In this document: positions 10,812 to 19,936 of the stretch, in pieces
Layout of the letters: every line of letters begins with the position of its first letter
How positions within the stretch are numbered: the stretch's first letter is position 1
DNA from: Leucobacter aridicollis
GTDB lineage: Bacteria > Actinomycetota > Actinomycetes > Actinomycetales > Microbacteriaceae
Length of the DNA: 64,000 bases
Assembly: GCF_013409595.1 (NCBI RefSeq)
Contig: NZ_JACCBD010000001.1
Span: 2,108,001-2,172,000, forward strand
Direction: 5' to 3'
The notes under the pieces: generated by a model
Databases searched by the model: none
What the model saw: the letters and a program-made list of their open reading frames with translations, nothing else
What the model was told of the DNA's origin: nothing
Made by a program: the position numbers and the translations under genes

Positions 10812-11780
10812 CTAGTACAGAAGGTTGGCGAGCCTACCCCGCGCCGCGATGACGCGCGGGTCGGCAACGCCAACAACCTCGAACAGCTCAAGCAGCCGGC
10901 CGCGGATGAGCGCGCGCGCGTCCTCGTCCGCCGCCGCGAAGAGGTCGAGCAGCCTCAGGAATGCGTCCTCGATGTGGCCGCCTGACAGGTCGAGGTCGGC
11001 GACGCGCATCTGCGCCTCAAGGTCGGCAGGCTTCGCAGCTGCCTCGGCCCGAATATCTTCGAGGGTGTGCCCCTGCAGTCGCTGCAGCAGCTTGGACTGC
11101 GCGAGCGCAGCCTTCGCGTCGGAATCAGCCGGCGACTTCTGCAGCACGGCTTCCCACTCGCGCACGGCCGTGTCGAAGTCGCCGCGCTCGGCAGCCTCGA
11201 ACGCCGCGAGGTGCGCCTCGGGAACCTGCGGCTCCGCGGGGGCCTCGGGCTGCGCCGCACCGCCGTCGGGCGCATTCACGCGGCCGGCGACACCGTTCTC
11301 CTCGGCGAGCTGGATCAGCCGCACGAAGAACTCGCGCACCTCCTGCTCGGGCACCGGGCCCTGGAACAGCGGCACGGGCCGCTCACCGATCATGGCGACG
11401 ACGGTCGGGATCGACTGCGCCTGGAACGCCTGTGCGAGCCCCGGATTCGCATCGACGTCGACGCGCGCAAGCAGCACGCGGCCGTCGAGCTCGCGGGTGA
11501 CCTTTTCAAGGATCGGGCTCAGCGCCTTGCTCGGCTCGCTCCAGTCAGCCCACAGGTCGAAGACGATCGGCACAACCGCCGACAGCGGTGCGATCTGCCC
11601 GAACGCGGCGTCAGTCACGTCGAGGACGAGCGCTGGCACGTCGACAGTCTGCGGCCCACCGGGCTGCGCCGGCGCGCCCGGACCTTGCGCCTGCGCACCA
11701 GCCGGGGCGGCGCCGCGCTGGGCGAGGTGGCTGAGGTCGACTCCCCCGCTGGGGATCCGCTGCGGCATTTCGGTGGCCAT
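10812..11780 (-). CDS. Thioredoxin-fold/tetratricopeptide co-chaperone, YbbN (CnoX)-like
   Basis: The 322-residue protein has a disordered Gly/Pro/Ala-rich N terminus (residues 10-45), a thioredoxin fold (about 50-155, VPIVFDLWADWSEPSKALSP to GERPVPLFQGPV) and a C-terminal TPR-like helical part with repeated AAFEAAERGDFDTAVREWE units. The redox CxxC of thioredoxin is replaced by SEPS, so it cannot act as a disulfide reductase. This fits the YbbN/CnoX group of holdase and co-chaperone proteins. It follows the lipoprotein gene by three bases and precedes the desulfurase by eight. Confidence 0.85.
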   Translation of the reverse strand: MATEMPQRIPSGGVDLSHLAQRGAAPAGAQAQGPGAPAQPGGPQTVDVPALVLDVTDAAFGQIAPLSAVVPIVFDLWADWSEPSKALSPILEKVTRELDGRVLLARVDVDANPGLAQAFQAQSIPTVVAMIGERPVPLFQGPVPEQEVREFFVRLIQLAEENGVAGRVNAPDGGAAQPEAPAEPQVPEAHLAAFEAAERGDFDTAVREWEAVLQKSPADSDAKAALAQSKLLQRLQGHTLEDIRAEAAAKPADLEAQMRVADLDLSGGHIEDAFLRLLDLFAAADEDARALIRGRLLELFEVVGVADPRVIAARGRLANLLY

Positions 11781-11783
11781 GAG

Positions 11784-12878
11784 TTACTTCCCTGCTCCTA
11801 CCAGCTCGCTCGTCACACCGAGGAGCTGAATCTGTGATCCGTCTTCCTTGCTCGGGACAAAGAAGAGCAACTGGTGTGCGACACGGCGCACGATCTTGTC
11901 CTGCTGCCCCTTCAGCCCGGAGAGCGCACTTACGGCGCCCTCGGCCTGCGGCTTGTAGCGGCCGCCGTCAGAATCGACGACCTGCGACTCGATGACTGTC
12001 GTCGCGATCAGCGCGCCGCCGGCACCAGTCGAGAAGCTCACGATGGGCTCCTCCCCCTGTGCGACGCTCACCGAGTACTTCTGCGTCTTGTCCTCAGCGT
12101 CGGACTTCGCCTTCGACTCGTCGACCCAGGCCTTGCCGTAGTGGTCGAGGAGGGGGTCGTCGGTGAGGTCGAACGGAGCAGCCGCTTCGACGTCGGCGCC
12201 GCCCTGCAGGATCGCCGCGTACGCGGTCCCCACGTCAGCCGGCTTGAGCACGAGGCTCTCGATGTCGTCGGACAGCAACGCCGTGCCCTCCTCCGCGGGA
12301 GCGGCCTTCGGCATGTCGAGGCCGCCGCGAAGCGAGATCACGCGCGAGACGCGGAAGTCCGCCTGCGGGATGCGCTGCGTGAGGATCAGCGCGAGCGACG
12401 GCGCATCAGTGACGTTGCCGTCGGCGTCGGTGCCCGCCTCGGAAGCGACCGTGACGAACATCGTGCGCGGCCACACCTCGGTGCTCTGGACGAGCCGGTA
12501 GCCGAGCATCTCGTTGGTGATCTTCGCAGGGACCGATCCGTAGTCGCTGACCTCGCTGCGGATCTTGTAGTTGGCGGTGCGCTGCGCGAGCGCGTCGCCC
12601 TTGAACCGTTCTGCGATGTCGTCAGGGTTCAGGCTCGCATCGCCCTTCTCGGCCGCGCTCGCAACCCTGTCGATGATCTTCTGCGTCTGAGCTTCCGATA
12701 CGGGAACCGGCGCGAGACCGTTCTGCTCCGGGGTGTCGCTCTCGGCGGTCGCCTCGGGGGTCGGCTCGAAGTCCGGCCAGTAGTTAGCCGAGCATCCCGA
12801 CACCGCGAGCGCCGCAGTCAGTCCAAGCCCGGCGAGCAGCGCCCGGGTTGAGGCGTGACGTCGTGTCTTATTCCGCAT
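11784..12878 (-). CDS. Predicted secreted lipoprotein, function unknown
   Basis: The 364-residue product starts MRNKTRRHASTRALLAGLGL and has a lipobox ending AVSGC at about residue 28, so it should be lipid-anchored outside the membrane. The mature part alternates charged helices and strands; I recognise no catalytic motif. The frame is open upstream to 13148, but that part is an out-of-frame reading of the Asp/Glu-rich tail of the preceding gene. The ATG at 12878 lies 11 bases inside the end of that gene, so the two are translationally linked and may act together at the membrane. Confidence 0.8.
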   Translation of the reverse strand: MRNKTRRHASTRALLAGLGLTAALAVSGCSANYWPDFEPTPEATAESDTPEQNGLAPVPVSEAQTQKIIDRVASAAEKGDASLNPDDIAERFKGDALAQRTANYKIRSEVSDYGSVPAKITNEMLGYRLVQSTEVWPRTMFVTVASEAGTDADGNVTDAPSLALILTQRIPQADFRVSRVISLRGGLDMPKAAPAEEGTALLSDDIESLVLKPADVGTAYAAILQGGADVEAAAPFDLTDDPLLDHYGKAWVDESKAKSDAEDKTQKYSVSVAQGEEPIVSFSTGAGGALIATTVIESQVVDSDGGRYKPQAEGAVSALSGLKGQQDKIVRRVAHQLLFFVPSKEDGSQIQLLGVTSELVGAGK

Positions 12879-14046
12879 CGGTGTCCCCCTTCTTCGCAGC
12901 GTCGTCTTCCCCGACGCGGTCAGCGTCCGTCGCCGGTGCCGATTCGTCCTCGGCCTCGGTCGCGTCGGCGTCGGTGGCGTCGGTGTCGGTCGCGTCGGCG
13001 TCGGCGTCAACAGCATCGACGTCAACAGCTTCGACAGCAACAGCTTCGGCGTCGACCGCCTCAGCGTCAGGCACGTCTGCGTCGACAACCTCGGCGTCCA
13101 ACACCTCAGCCACGACCTCGTCGGAGGCGTCCTCGGCGTCGGCCACATCGTCCGGCGCGGGATCCTGATCCTGATCCTGATCCTCCGCGACCACCTCGGC
13201 GGTCACGACCTCCTCGGCATCGGGGCTCTCGGCGTCAGCTCCGCCCGCAGCGACGGCGCCGGCCGCGGCTCCCGCGGCAAGCTCGGGCGCGTTGTCGTTG
13301 CTTCCGCGACGCGGCGCGGCCTCAACCTCGCCCTTGCCGCGCTTGCCCGAGCCCGTGAAGACATTCCGCACGCCAAGCAGCGGGCCCGAACGTCCGCGGC
13401 GGGGGCCGAGGGCGCGCTTGTCGCGATCGAACGCGATGAGGTAGAGCACCGCGCCGATCACGGCGAACAGGCCGCCGGCGGCGAGCAGAGGCCCGGCCCA
13501 CGGCGTCGCGCGATCCTGCACCCAGACGAGAGCGGTCCCCTTCGGGATCGGCTCCGCGCCCGAGCCTGAGATGATGATCGACTGCTCGCCGCCTGGCTCC
13601 ACCGCCATGCGCGAGACGCCCTCTTCGCCCGACCGCTCCTGCAGCCAGAGATCGCTGCCGCGCGGATCGATCGGGACCGCGTTGCCCTCGTCGTCCACGG
13701 CGAGCGCGTCACCGGTGGGGGCCTTGCCCGCGACCGGGCTGCTCACGATCGCCTTCGTTGCGGGATCGACGGTGAGCTCGACATGATCGAACGGCTCAAG
13801 CCATGCATCCGCGTCGCGTGTGTTCGCGAGCGCAGAGAATGCAGCGTTGCCACGCATGACGACGTTCGCCTGGCCCTCGACCTTCGTCAGCTCGGAGACA
13901 TCGAGCACCGCATACGGCGCGTCGGTCTCGGCGGCGATCGGGTAGACGATCTCGGAAGGGCCCGCAAGGAACGTACGCTGGCCTATTCCGAGCAGCAACA
14001 ACACCCCCGAAATGGCCAGCGCCACGATGGCTAGGACGTATCTCAC
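12868..14046 (-). CDS. Bitopic/polytopic membrane protein with a long acidic C-terminal tail, function unknown
   Basis: I choose the GTG at 14046 because GGAGGAACTCG lies just upstream; the frame itself is open to 14163. The 392-residue product has a signal/transmembrane helix at about 4-25 (YVLAIVALAISGVLLLLG), an extracytoplasmic region of about 165 residues, a second membrane helix near 195-215 and a cytoplasmic tail. After a basic patch (RDKRALGPRRGRSG) the last 140 residues are almost entirely Asp, Glu, Ala and Val, with repeated DADATD and EAVDAE runs. Disorder and charge suggest an interaction or scaffolding tail. It is the first gene of the run leading to ligA. I do not recognise the family. 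Confidence 0.75.
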   Translation of the reverse strand: MRYVLAIVALAISGVLLLLGIGQRTFLAGPSEIVYPIAAETDAPYAVLDVSELTKVEGQANVVMRGNAAFSALANTRDADAWLEPFDHVELTVDPATKAIVSSPVAGKAPTGDALAVDDEGNAVPIDPRGSDLWLQERSGEEGVSRMAVEPGGEQSIIISGSGAEPIPKGTALVWVQDRATPWAGPLLAAGGLFAVIGAVLYLIAFDRDKRALGPRRGRSGPLLGVRNVFTGSGKRGKGEVEAAPRRGSNDNAPELAAGAAAGAVAAGGADAESPDAEEVVTAEVVAEDQDQDQDPAPDDVADAEDASDEVVAEVLDAEVVDADVPDAEAVDAEAVAVEAVDVDAVDADADATDTDATDADATEAEDESAPATDADRVGEDDAAKKGDTDAE

Positions 14047-14253
14047 CGAGTTCCTCCACAGGTCTGTTCGGTTGCCGCGCAAGTTCGCGGCATGTATCAA
14101 CCGTATAACGGTACCCGAGCTTCCGGGGTGAGCGCTGGGCAGGTCGCAAATAATGCGCCACACGTGTGAGCGACTATCATTGGAGATATCCGCTTACAGC
14201 CGGGCAGCGCCGACGCACCGTGGCGCGTGCCAGATCATCTCACCGGAGGCTTC

Positions 14254-17175
14254 GTGACCGACTCAGCACAGCAGTTTACTCCTGCATTCCGCGGCTATAA
14301 GCGCGAGGAGGTCGACGAGCGCGTCCGTGCCCTCAGCGGCCACATCGGCACGCTCCAGTCGCACCTTGAGTCGCTGCAGGCCGCGCACCAGCAGTCGGTC
14401 CGCTCCGAACAGGAGCAGCGCCAGCTCATCGCGGATCTTCAGAGCCAGGTCGCCGAGCTCGGCGCCTCGGGCTACTCCGGGCTCGGCCTGCGGGTCGAGA
14501 AAAGCCTGCAGTACGCCGAGCAGCACGCGCAGGGCCTCATGGCGCAGGCAGACCTCGATGCTGACAAGCTGCGCAAGTCGAGCGAAGCCGAGAGCGCCCG
14601 CGTGCTCTCGCAAGCGCAGGCCCGTGCCGACGAGCTGCTGAGCTCGGCGAACGAGCAGGCAGAGATCATGATCCAGAGCGCGCGCACCGACGCAGCGCGC
14701 CAGGGCCACGACCTGAACGCTGAGCGCGAACGACTCATCACGGAGGCACGCACGTCGGCGGAGCAGACGCTGACAAACGCGAAGCTCCAGGTCGAGGCGC
14801 TGCTCGAAAGCTCCGACCGCGACGCCCGCGCCAGGGTCGCGCAGGCCGAGGCCGAGGCGACACGGCTCCTCACCGAGGCTCGGGAAGCTGCAGCCACGCT
14901 GCGCGCCGAGACCGAGACCGCCGCGACGAGTTTCGCACGCCAGAAAGAGGAGTACGAGCGCGAGGCGGAGGCGGAGCGCGCGCGGCTCGAACACGAGACG
15001 ACGCGCAACCGCACCGAGTTCGAGGCGAAGCGCCAGGCCGACGAGGCTGCGCTCGAGGCGAACTACACCGAGCTTGAGCGCAAGCTCACGAGCGAGATCG
15101 ACGCCCAGCGGCGAGCCCACGCGACCGAAATCGAGACGCTGCGCGAGCGCATCGCGCAGGAGCGCGCCGCGCACGACACCGAGCTGCGCGAGGAACGCGA
15201 ACAGCACGAGCGCGCCATCGCTGGGGAGCGCGCGCAGCACGACGCCCGCATCGCCCAGGAGCGCGAGGAGCTCTCCCAGCGCGTCGCGCGTGAGCTCGAA
15301 GAGCAGCACGCCGAGATCGCGACGCTCGCCTCACAGGCCGAGCGGGAGCGCGAGCGGGCCGCCGCCCAGTTCGCGACGGTCCAGGGCCGCGAGCGTGAAA
15401 CCTTCGACGGGCAGCTCGCTCAGGAGCGCGCCGAGCACGACCAGCAGATCACCGACGAGCGCGCCGCCCACGAGGAGCGAATCGCGCGTGAGCGCGTTGA
15501 GCATGACACGCAGCTCGCCCGCGAGCTCGAGCAGCACAACGCCGAGCTCGGCGCCGAGCGCAGCGCTCACGACGAGCGCATCGCCGCCGAGGCTCAGGCT
15601 CACGAGACCCGCATCGCTGATGAGAGCGCAGCGCACCAGGATCGCATCACCGCCGAGAGCACGGAGCACGCCGAGCGGCTCGCGTCCGAGCGGTTCGAGC
15701 ACGACACCCGCATCGCCGAGGAGCAGGAGACGCACGCCGCTCAGCTCGCCGGGGAACGCGAGGCGCACGACACGCAGCTCGCCGCCGAGCGCGAGACCCA
15801 CGACACGACGCTTGCCGCCGAGCGCGAGGCACACGACGCGACCCTCGCCACCGAGCGCGAGGCACACGACACGCAGCTCGCGACCGAGCGCGAGGCACAG
15901 CGTGGCGCGCTCGAGCAGGAGCTCGCCCAGCACACCGCCCAGATCGCCGAGGAACGCGAAACCCACGACGCGCGTATTCGTGCGGAACGTGCGGCGCACG
16001 AGGAGCGGATCCAGAACGAGCTCGGATCCCATCAGGATCGCCTGATCGCCGAGTGGGAGCAGCACCGCGCGCGCGTCGATGCCGAGTCGCTCGAGCAGCA
16101 GGAACTCCTCGCGGCAGCACGAGCCGCCCACGACGACGAGCTTGCCGCGCTGCGCGCAGCCCAAGAGCTCGCACTTTCGGATGAGCGCGCAGCGCACGAC
16201 GCGACGCTCGCCGACGAGGTTACCGTGCAGCAGGAGCGCCTCCGTGCGCAGCTCGCCGCACACGACCAGCGGATCGCAGACGAGACGGCCGCGTTCGAGA
16301 CGAAGCTGCAGATCAACCGCGACGACTCCGCCGAGAAGCTCGCAATCGAGCGCGAGTCGCTCGGCATGCGCATCGACCGGGAGCGCCAGGCCCTCGACGC
16401 CGAGCTGCTCGCGGCCCGCGAAGAGCAGGCACGCCAGCTTGCGACCGCCGCCGAACAGCACGCTGTCGATCTGCAGACCGAGCGCGAGGCTGCCGAAGCG
16501 GCAATCGCCCGCGAGGTCGCCGCGGAACGCGCGGCAGTCGCCGAAGAGACCGCACTGCTCCGCGCAGACACGATCGCCGAACTCGCCGAGCTGCGGGCCG
16601 CGGAGACTGCGAGCCTCGCGAAGCTTCGCTCCGAGACGGACGACGAGGTGCGCGCCAAGCGTGAGGCGCTCGAAGCTGAGACGCTCGAGACGACCACACT
16701 ACTCGCGAACCAGCGCGAGATCACCGAGACCGAGCTGTCGACCAGGCAGCGCGAGGCCGCCGAGACGACCCGCCAGCAGCTCGACGCTGCACGGTCGGAG
16801 CTCTCCGCGCTGCAGTCCCAGCTCACCGACGCCCGCGAAGAGCACCAGCGGCTCGTCAGCCAGGCGCAGCAGGAAGCCGCGCAGATTCGCGCCGACGCCG
16901 AGAGCAAGGCCGGTCAGATCGTGGTCGAGGCCGAGCAGCGCGCCCAGACCACCTGGGTTGAGGCGGAGAACCGGGCGACGAAGGTGCTCGCCGCAGCCGA
17001 GGATCGCATGACCCAGCTCAAGGTCGAACGCGGCGCCGTCGCGCGCTACTTCGAGAGCCTCGGCGAGGTGCTTGGTAACGCGCAGAAGATGAACACCGTC
17101 GCCGAGAACTTCGTGGAGCGCCCGGTCACCTCGGCCGACTCCGGCGACCAGGGACAGCAGCCGAGCGCAAACTAG
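14254..17175 (+). CDS. Very long coiled-coil protein with DivIVA-like N terminus, Scy/FilP-like polarity or cytoskeletal factor
   Basis: The start is taken as GTG at 14254 (GGAGG four bases before it), giving 973 residues; a GTG at 14227 is an alternative. Residues 9-27 (FTPAFRGYKREEVDERVRA) resemble the membrane-targeting segment of DivIVA. Nearly everything after residue 30 is predicted coiled coil rich in Glu, Ala, Arg and Gln. From residue 303 (base 15160) to residue 830 (base 16743) it can be cut into 48 consecutive 11-residue units with no gap, consensus E-R-x-A-H-D-x-x-L/I-A-x. The C terminus returns to ordinary heptads and ends in a short polar tail. Streptomyces Scy and FilP organise polar growth; a similar structural role is inferred. 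Confidence 0.85.
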   Translation: MTDSAQQFTPAFRGYKREEVDERVRALSGHIGTLQSHLESLQAAHQQSVRSEQEQRQLIADLQSQVAELGASGYSGLGLRVEKSLQYAEQHAQGLMAQADLDADKLRKSSEAESARVLSQAQARADELLSSANEQAEIMIQSARTDAARQGHDLNAERERLITEARTSAEQTLTNAKLQVEALLESSDRDARARVAQAEAEATRLLTEAREAAATLRAETETAATSFARQKEEYEREAEAERARLEHETTRNRTEFEAKRQADEAALEANYTELERKLTSEIDAQRRAHATEIETLRERIAQERAAHDTELREEREQHERAIAGERAQHDARIAQEREELSQRVARELEEQHAEIATLASQAERERERAAAQFATVQGRERETFDGQLAQERAEHDQQITDERAAHEERIARERVEHDTQLARELEQHNAELGAERSAHDERIAAEAQAHETRIADESAAHQDRITAESTEHAERLASERFEHDTRIAEEQETHAAQLAGEREAHDTQLAAERETHDTTLAAEREAHDATLATEREAHDTQLATEREAQRGALEQELAQHTAQIAEERETHDARIRAERAAHEERIQNELGSHQDRLIAEWEQHRARVDAESLEQQELLAAARAAHDDELAALRAAQELALSDERAAHDATLADEVTVQQERLRAQLAAHDQRIADETAAFETKLQINRDDSAEKLAIERESLGMRIDRERQALDAELLAAREEQARQLATAAEQHAVDLQTEREAAEAAIAREVAAERAAVAEETALLRADTIAELAELRAAETASLAKLRSETDDEVRAKREALEAETLETTTLLANQREITETELSTRQREAAETTRQQLDAARSELSALQSQLTDAREEHQRLVSQAQQEAAQIRADAESKAGQIVVEAEQRAQTTWVEAENRATKVLAAAEDRMTQLKVERGAVARYFESLGEVLGNAQKMNTVAENFVERPVTSADSGDQGQQPSAN

Positions 17176-17183
17176 CGCGAGCC

Positions 17184-17217
17184 GCAACAGGTGAGCCCGC
17201 TCGGGTGCACCTGTTGT
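17184..17217 (+). terminator. Hairpin after the coiled-coil gene
   Basis: CAACAGGTG at 17185-17193 pairs with CACCTGTTG at 17208-17216, with a smaller CCCG/CGGG hairpin inside. It lies ten bases past the stop codon of the long coiled-coil gene. The T-rich tail is short, so it may be a weak or Rho-assisted terminator. Confidence 0.65.
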
Positions 17218-17829
17218 GCGCTGGGGCTGTTGCGGCTTGGCCTGGGCCTGCTCCCTGGGTTGCCCCTGGGTTGGATTTGGCCTGCCCTCTAATTGCCCCG
17301 ACTTGCCCTTGGGCTGCCCCTGGATTACCCCGGCTTGCCCTCGGCTGTCCGGTCTCCCCGACCGTATGGGATCGGCACATGCACTGCCACGGACACTGCG
17401 GTGGCGGCATTGATACTGCAGAATGCATTCGGACTGACTGGGGGCTTGGCGCAGCGCCGGGGGCCGACACACCAATCTCTCACTGCCCTCCCACCTCGGA
17501 GCTGAGCCCTCGCCCGCAGCACCTGGCATCCGCAGACCCAATGACGTGAACACTGCAATTCAGACATTGATACTGCAGATCGCATTGGGTCTGAAGGGGT
17601 ATTTCGGCGCGAGGTTGGAAAGGCGCATGGAGCCCAAGCCCAAGCACGAGCACAAGCACCAGCACCAGCACCAGCACCAGCACCAGCACCAGCACCAGCA
17701 CCAGCACCAGCACCAGCACCAGCACCAGCACCAGCACCAGCACACCGTATGGGATCGGCAGCAGATCTGGCGGAACCTTAGGTCTGCGGCATTGCTACCG
17801 CAGATCCCAAGGTGACCGGCTGATGGAGG
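17218..17829. repeat. Repeat-rich convergent intergenic region
   Basis: This 650-base gap between two converging genes holds no convincing gene. 17220-17340 is a low-complexity stretch with repeated TGCCCCTGG/CTTGCCC units. A 16-base sequence (CCGTATGGGATCGGCA) occurs exactly at 17362-17377 and 17745-17760. Copies of the dispersed repeat with core CTGCAGATC are at 17408-17432 (diverged), 17565-17590 and 17788-17812, and a weaker one near 17526-17542. Between them is the hexanucleotide array at 17645-17740. Open frames here translate to His-Gln or Val-Leu runs and are artefacts of the repeat. Confidence 0.75.
17645..17740 (+). repeat. Hexanucleotide tandem array, (CACCAG)14 plus two diverged units
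   Basis: Exactly 14 perfect CACCAG units occupy 17657-17740, preceded by CACGAG and CACAAG. Such a perfect short array is prone to slippage and probably varies in length between strains. It is not inside a credible gene. Confidence 0.9.
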
Positions 17830-19113
17830 CTAGGCCCCGCGAGCGTGCCGCACGTCTCCACCGATGACGGTGAGCGTGCACGATCCTTCGCCGCGGGTCA
17901 CGAGGGCGGTCCGCGGGTCCTCCCCCTCGGCAACCTTCACGTCGAAGACCGCGAGGTCTGCCCGCATGCCCTCCCGGAGCGCGCCGATGTCAGTGCGGTC
18001 GAGCACAGCTGCGCCGCCGACGGTCGCTGCGTAGAGGACACGCTCGTGCAGGTCAGCGTCCGCGTACCCCTGCGAGGTCGCGAGTTCGGCGAGCGCCGCG
18101 ACATCCGCGAGCAGGTCGAGTGAGGGCGACGACGACAGCGAGTCGGTCCCCACCGCAATCTCGTGCCCCTCGCGAAGGTAGTCGGCGACCGGCGCAGCCG
18201 CGAGGCCGATCACCCGGTTCGAGCGCGGGCAGAGCGCGACTCGCGTGCCTGAGTCGCGGAGCAGGTCACGATCCGCCCGGTCGAGGTAGATCCCGTGTGC
18301 GAGGTGCGAGTCGGCGCCGAGCAGGTCGATGCTCGCCGCGTACCTCGCGGTCGACAGTCCTGTGCCACCGTTGCGGATCAGCGCGAACTCATCGCGCATG
18401 TCGCCATAGATCTCGAGCACATCGCGGTTGCCGAAATCGTAGAGGCTCGCCTCGACCTCGGACTCCCCCACATGCGAGTGGATGCGCATGCCGCGCGAAC
18501 GCGCGAGCGCGGTGAGCTCCCTGATCACTTCGCCGTCGAGACTGTAAGGCGCGTGCGGCGAGACGCCCACGACGCCAGCGGTCGGCTGATCGAGCCACGC
18601 GGTGAACGCCTCGCGGCCGCCCGCGTTCCAGCGGGTCTCAGTCTCGCCGATTGCCTCGAGGTATTCGATGCCCTGGAGCCCGAACTCTGCGAGGACGCCA
18701 CGCGCTGGCTCGTCGGTGACGATTTCCGCGAAGGCGGTCGTGCCGCTTGCGAGCGCAAGCGCGGCGCCGTCTCGTGCAGCGCGCCCCCACTCGGCCGGAT
18801 CCTGCACCGCGTCGTAGAACACCTCGAACTCTTCCGACCAGTGCTCGAAGCTCGTGTACGAGCCCCGGCCGAGGTCTGCGAAGCCCGTGTACTGCAGGTG
18901 CGTGTGGCCGTTCACGAGCCCCGGGGTGAGCACGCCGGCATGAAGTGCAACCGGCCAGCCGGCGAATTCGCTCGGGAGGCTCTCGAGGCTGCCGACCCAG
19001 GCGATCCTGCCCTCGCGAACCGCGACAGCACCGTGGTGAATCGCGGCGCCCGCAATTGGCAGCACCCACTCCGCCGCAACGATCGAGTCGTTTACCGTCG
19101 GATTACTTCTCAC
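17830..19113 (-). CDS. Amidohydrolase of the deaminase type (MTA/SAH-deaminase, aminofutalosine-deaminase-like)
   Basis: The 427-residue protein has the metal-dependent amidohydrolase pattern: HTH at residues 70-72 (GLVNGHTHLQYTG), SPHAPYS, a histidine with a nearby glutamate in HSHVGESEVE, and a metal aspartate in AVGTDSLSSSPSLDLL. LCPRSNRVIG is typical of the subgroup that deaminates purine-nucleoside derivatives and related aminated heterocycles. It overlaps the upstream permease gene by 11 bases if it starts at GTG 19113; TTG at 19125 is possible. It is the last gene of the operon with two SAH-hydrolase paralogues and a CUT1 transporter, which makes a nucleoside thioether or other purine nucleoside an attractive substrate. 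That assignment is inference. Confidence 0.8.
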   Translation of the reverse strand: MRSNPTVNDSIVAAEWVLPIAGAAIHHGAVAVREGRIAWVGSLESLPSEFAGWPVALHAGVLTPGLVNGHTHLQYTGFADLGRGSYTSFEHWSEEFEVFYDAVQDPAEWGRAARDGAALALASGTTAFAEIVTDEPARGVLAEFGLQGIEYLEAIGETETRWNAGGREAFTAWLDQPTAGVVGVSPHAPYSLDGEVIRELTALARSRGMRIHSHVGESEVEASLYDFGNRDVLEIYGDMRDEFALIRNGGTGLSTARYAASIDLLGADSHLAHGIYLDRADRDLLRDSGTRVALCPRSNRVIGLAAAPVADYLREGHEIAVGTDSLSSSPSLDLLADVAALAELATSQGYADADLHERVLYAATVGGAAVLDRTDIGALREGMRADLAVFDVKVAEGEDPRTALVTRGEGSCTLTVIGGDVRHARGA

Positions 19114-19936
19114 TACCGCCCCCAAAACCCTGCTTCAGCGCCTTCTGCGCGACTGCGAATACGATCAGGGTCGGAAGCAGTGAGACGAGCGCCGCAGCCG
19201 CTTGACCCTGGAGATTGATGTCTTCACGGGTCGTCAGCGTCGTTGCTGCGAGAGTCAGTGTGTAGGAGTCCGTGTTGCTCTGCAGGAGCGTCGACGCGAT
19301 GAGGAGATCGCCGAAGCTCCAGACGAACGTCAGCGCGAGCACCGCGGACAGCGCCGGCATCGCCATCGGGATTCCGACGTAGAAGAAGGCACGGAACACC
19401 CCTGCGCCGTCGAGGGTCGTTGCCTCGATCACCTCGTCCGACAGCGACTGCTGCAGGAACGTATGGACGAAGTAGAAGCCGAACGGCAGCGACGAGACGC
19501 CGCTGATCACGCCCGCGACGAACAGGTTGCCCGTCCACCCGGCCTGCGCCGCGATGACGAACACCGGGATGAGCCAGGCGACCATCGGGATCGCGTAGCC
19601 GGCTCCCAGCAGGAGCCTGAGCGGGCCGGTCCAGCGCTGGCGCGCGACACGGAAGAAGTAGCCGCCCGCCAGCGAGGTCGACCCGCAGACGATGCAGGCC
19701 ACGACGCACATGATGAGCGTGTTGATGAGCGCCCGACCGAGGTCCGCTTCCTGCCAGGATTCGACGATGTGGTCCAGCGTGAAGCTCTTCGGCAGCCCGC
19801 CAGGCGAGGCGACGTAGTCGCTGCGCTCGCGCACGGCCGTCGAGATCAGGAACACGAACGGGACGATGAACGGCACGGTGATGAGCGCCGCGATCGTCGT
19901 GCGGAAGCCTGCTCCGCGATTCACTCGGCTACTCAT
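19103..19936 (-). CDS. ABC transporter permease, carbohydrate (CUT1, MalG-like) type
   Basis: The 277-residue membrane protein has six predicted transmembrane helices and the EAA loop (EATTLDGAGVFRAFFYVGIP) that contacts the ATPase. It overlaps the other permease gene by four bases (ATGA). With the solute-binding lipoprotein it forms a binding-protein-dependent importer. No ATPase gene lies in the operon, which is common for CUT1 systems of actinobacteria that share one MsiK-type ATPase. The substrate is not necessarily a sugar, given the purine-like enzymes alongside. Confidence 0.9.
   Translation of the reverse strand: MSSRVNRGAGFRTTIAALITVPFIVPFVFLISTAVRERSDYVASPGGLPKSFTLDHIVESWQEADLGRALINTLIMCVVACIVCGSTSLAGGYFFRVARQRWTGPLRLLLGAGYAIPMVAWLIPVFVIAAQAGWTGNLFVAGVISGVSSLPFGFYFVHTFLQQSLSDEVIEATTLDGAGVFRAFFYVGIPMAMPALSAVLALTFVWSFGDLLIASTLLQSNTDSYTLTLAATTLTTREDINLQGQAAAALVSLLPTLIVFAVAQKALKQGFGGGSEK

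Noticed and set aside
10812..11780. Functional thioredoxin
   Set aside because: The CxxC active site is SEPS, so disulfide exchange is not possible; the TPR tail fits the YbbN/CnoX group.
14263..15309. Minus-strand frames opposite the long coiled-coil gene, Leu/Ala-rich
   Set aside because: They mirror the repetitive Glu/Arg/Ala codons of the plus-strand hendecads and have no independent start signals.
17546..17815. Plus-strand frame giving a (His-Gln)n protein, and minus-strand frames giving (Val-Leu)n or (Cys-Trp)n
   Set aside because: All six frames through the CACCAG array stay open because the unit has no stop; the flanks lack a ribosome site and belong to dispersed repeats.
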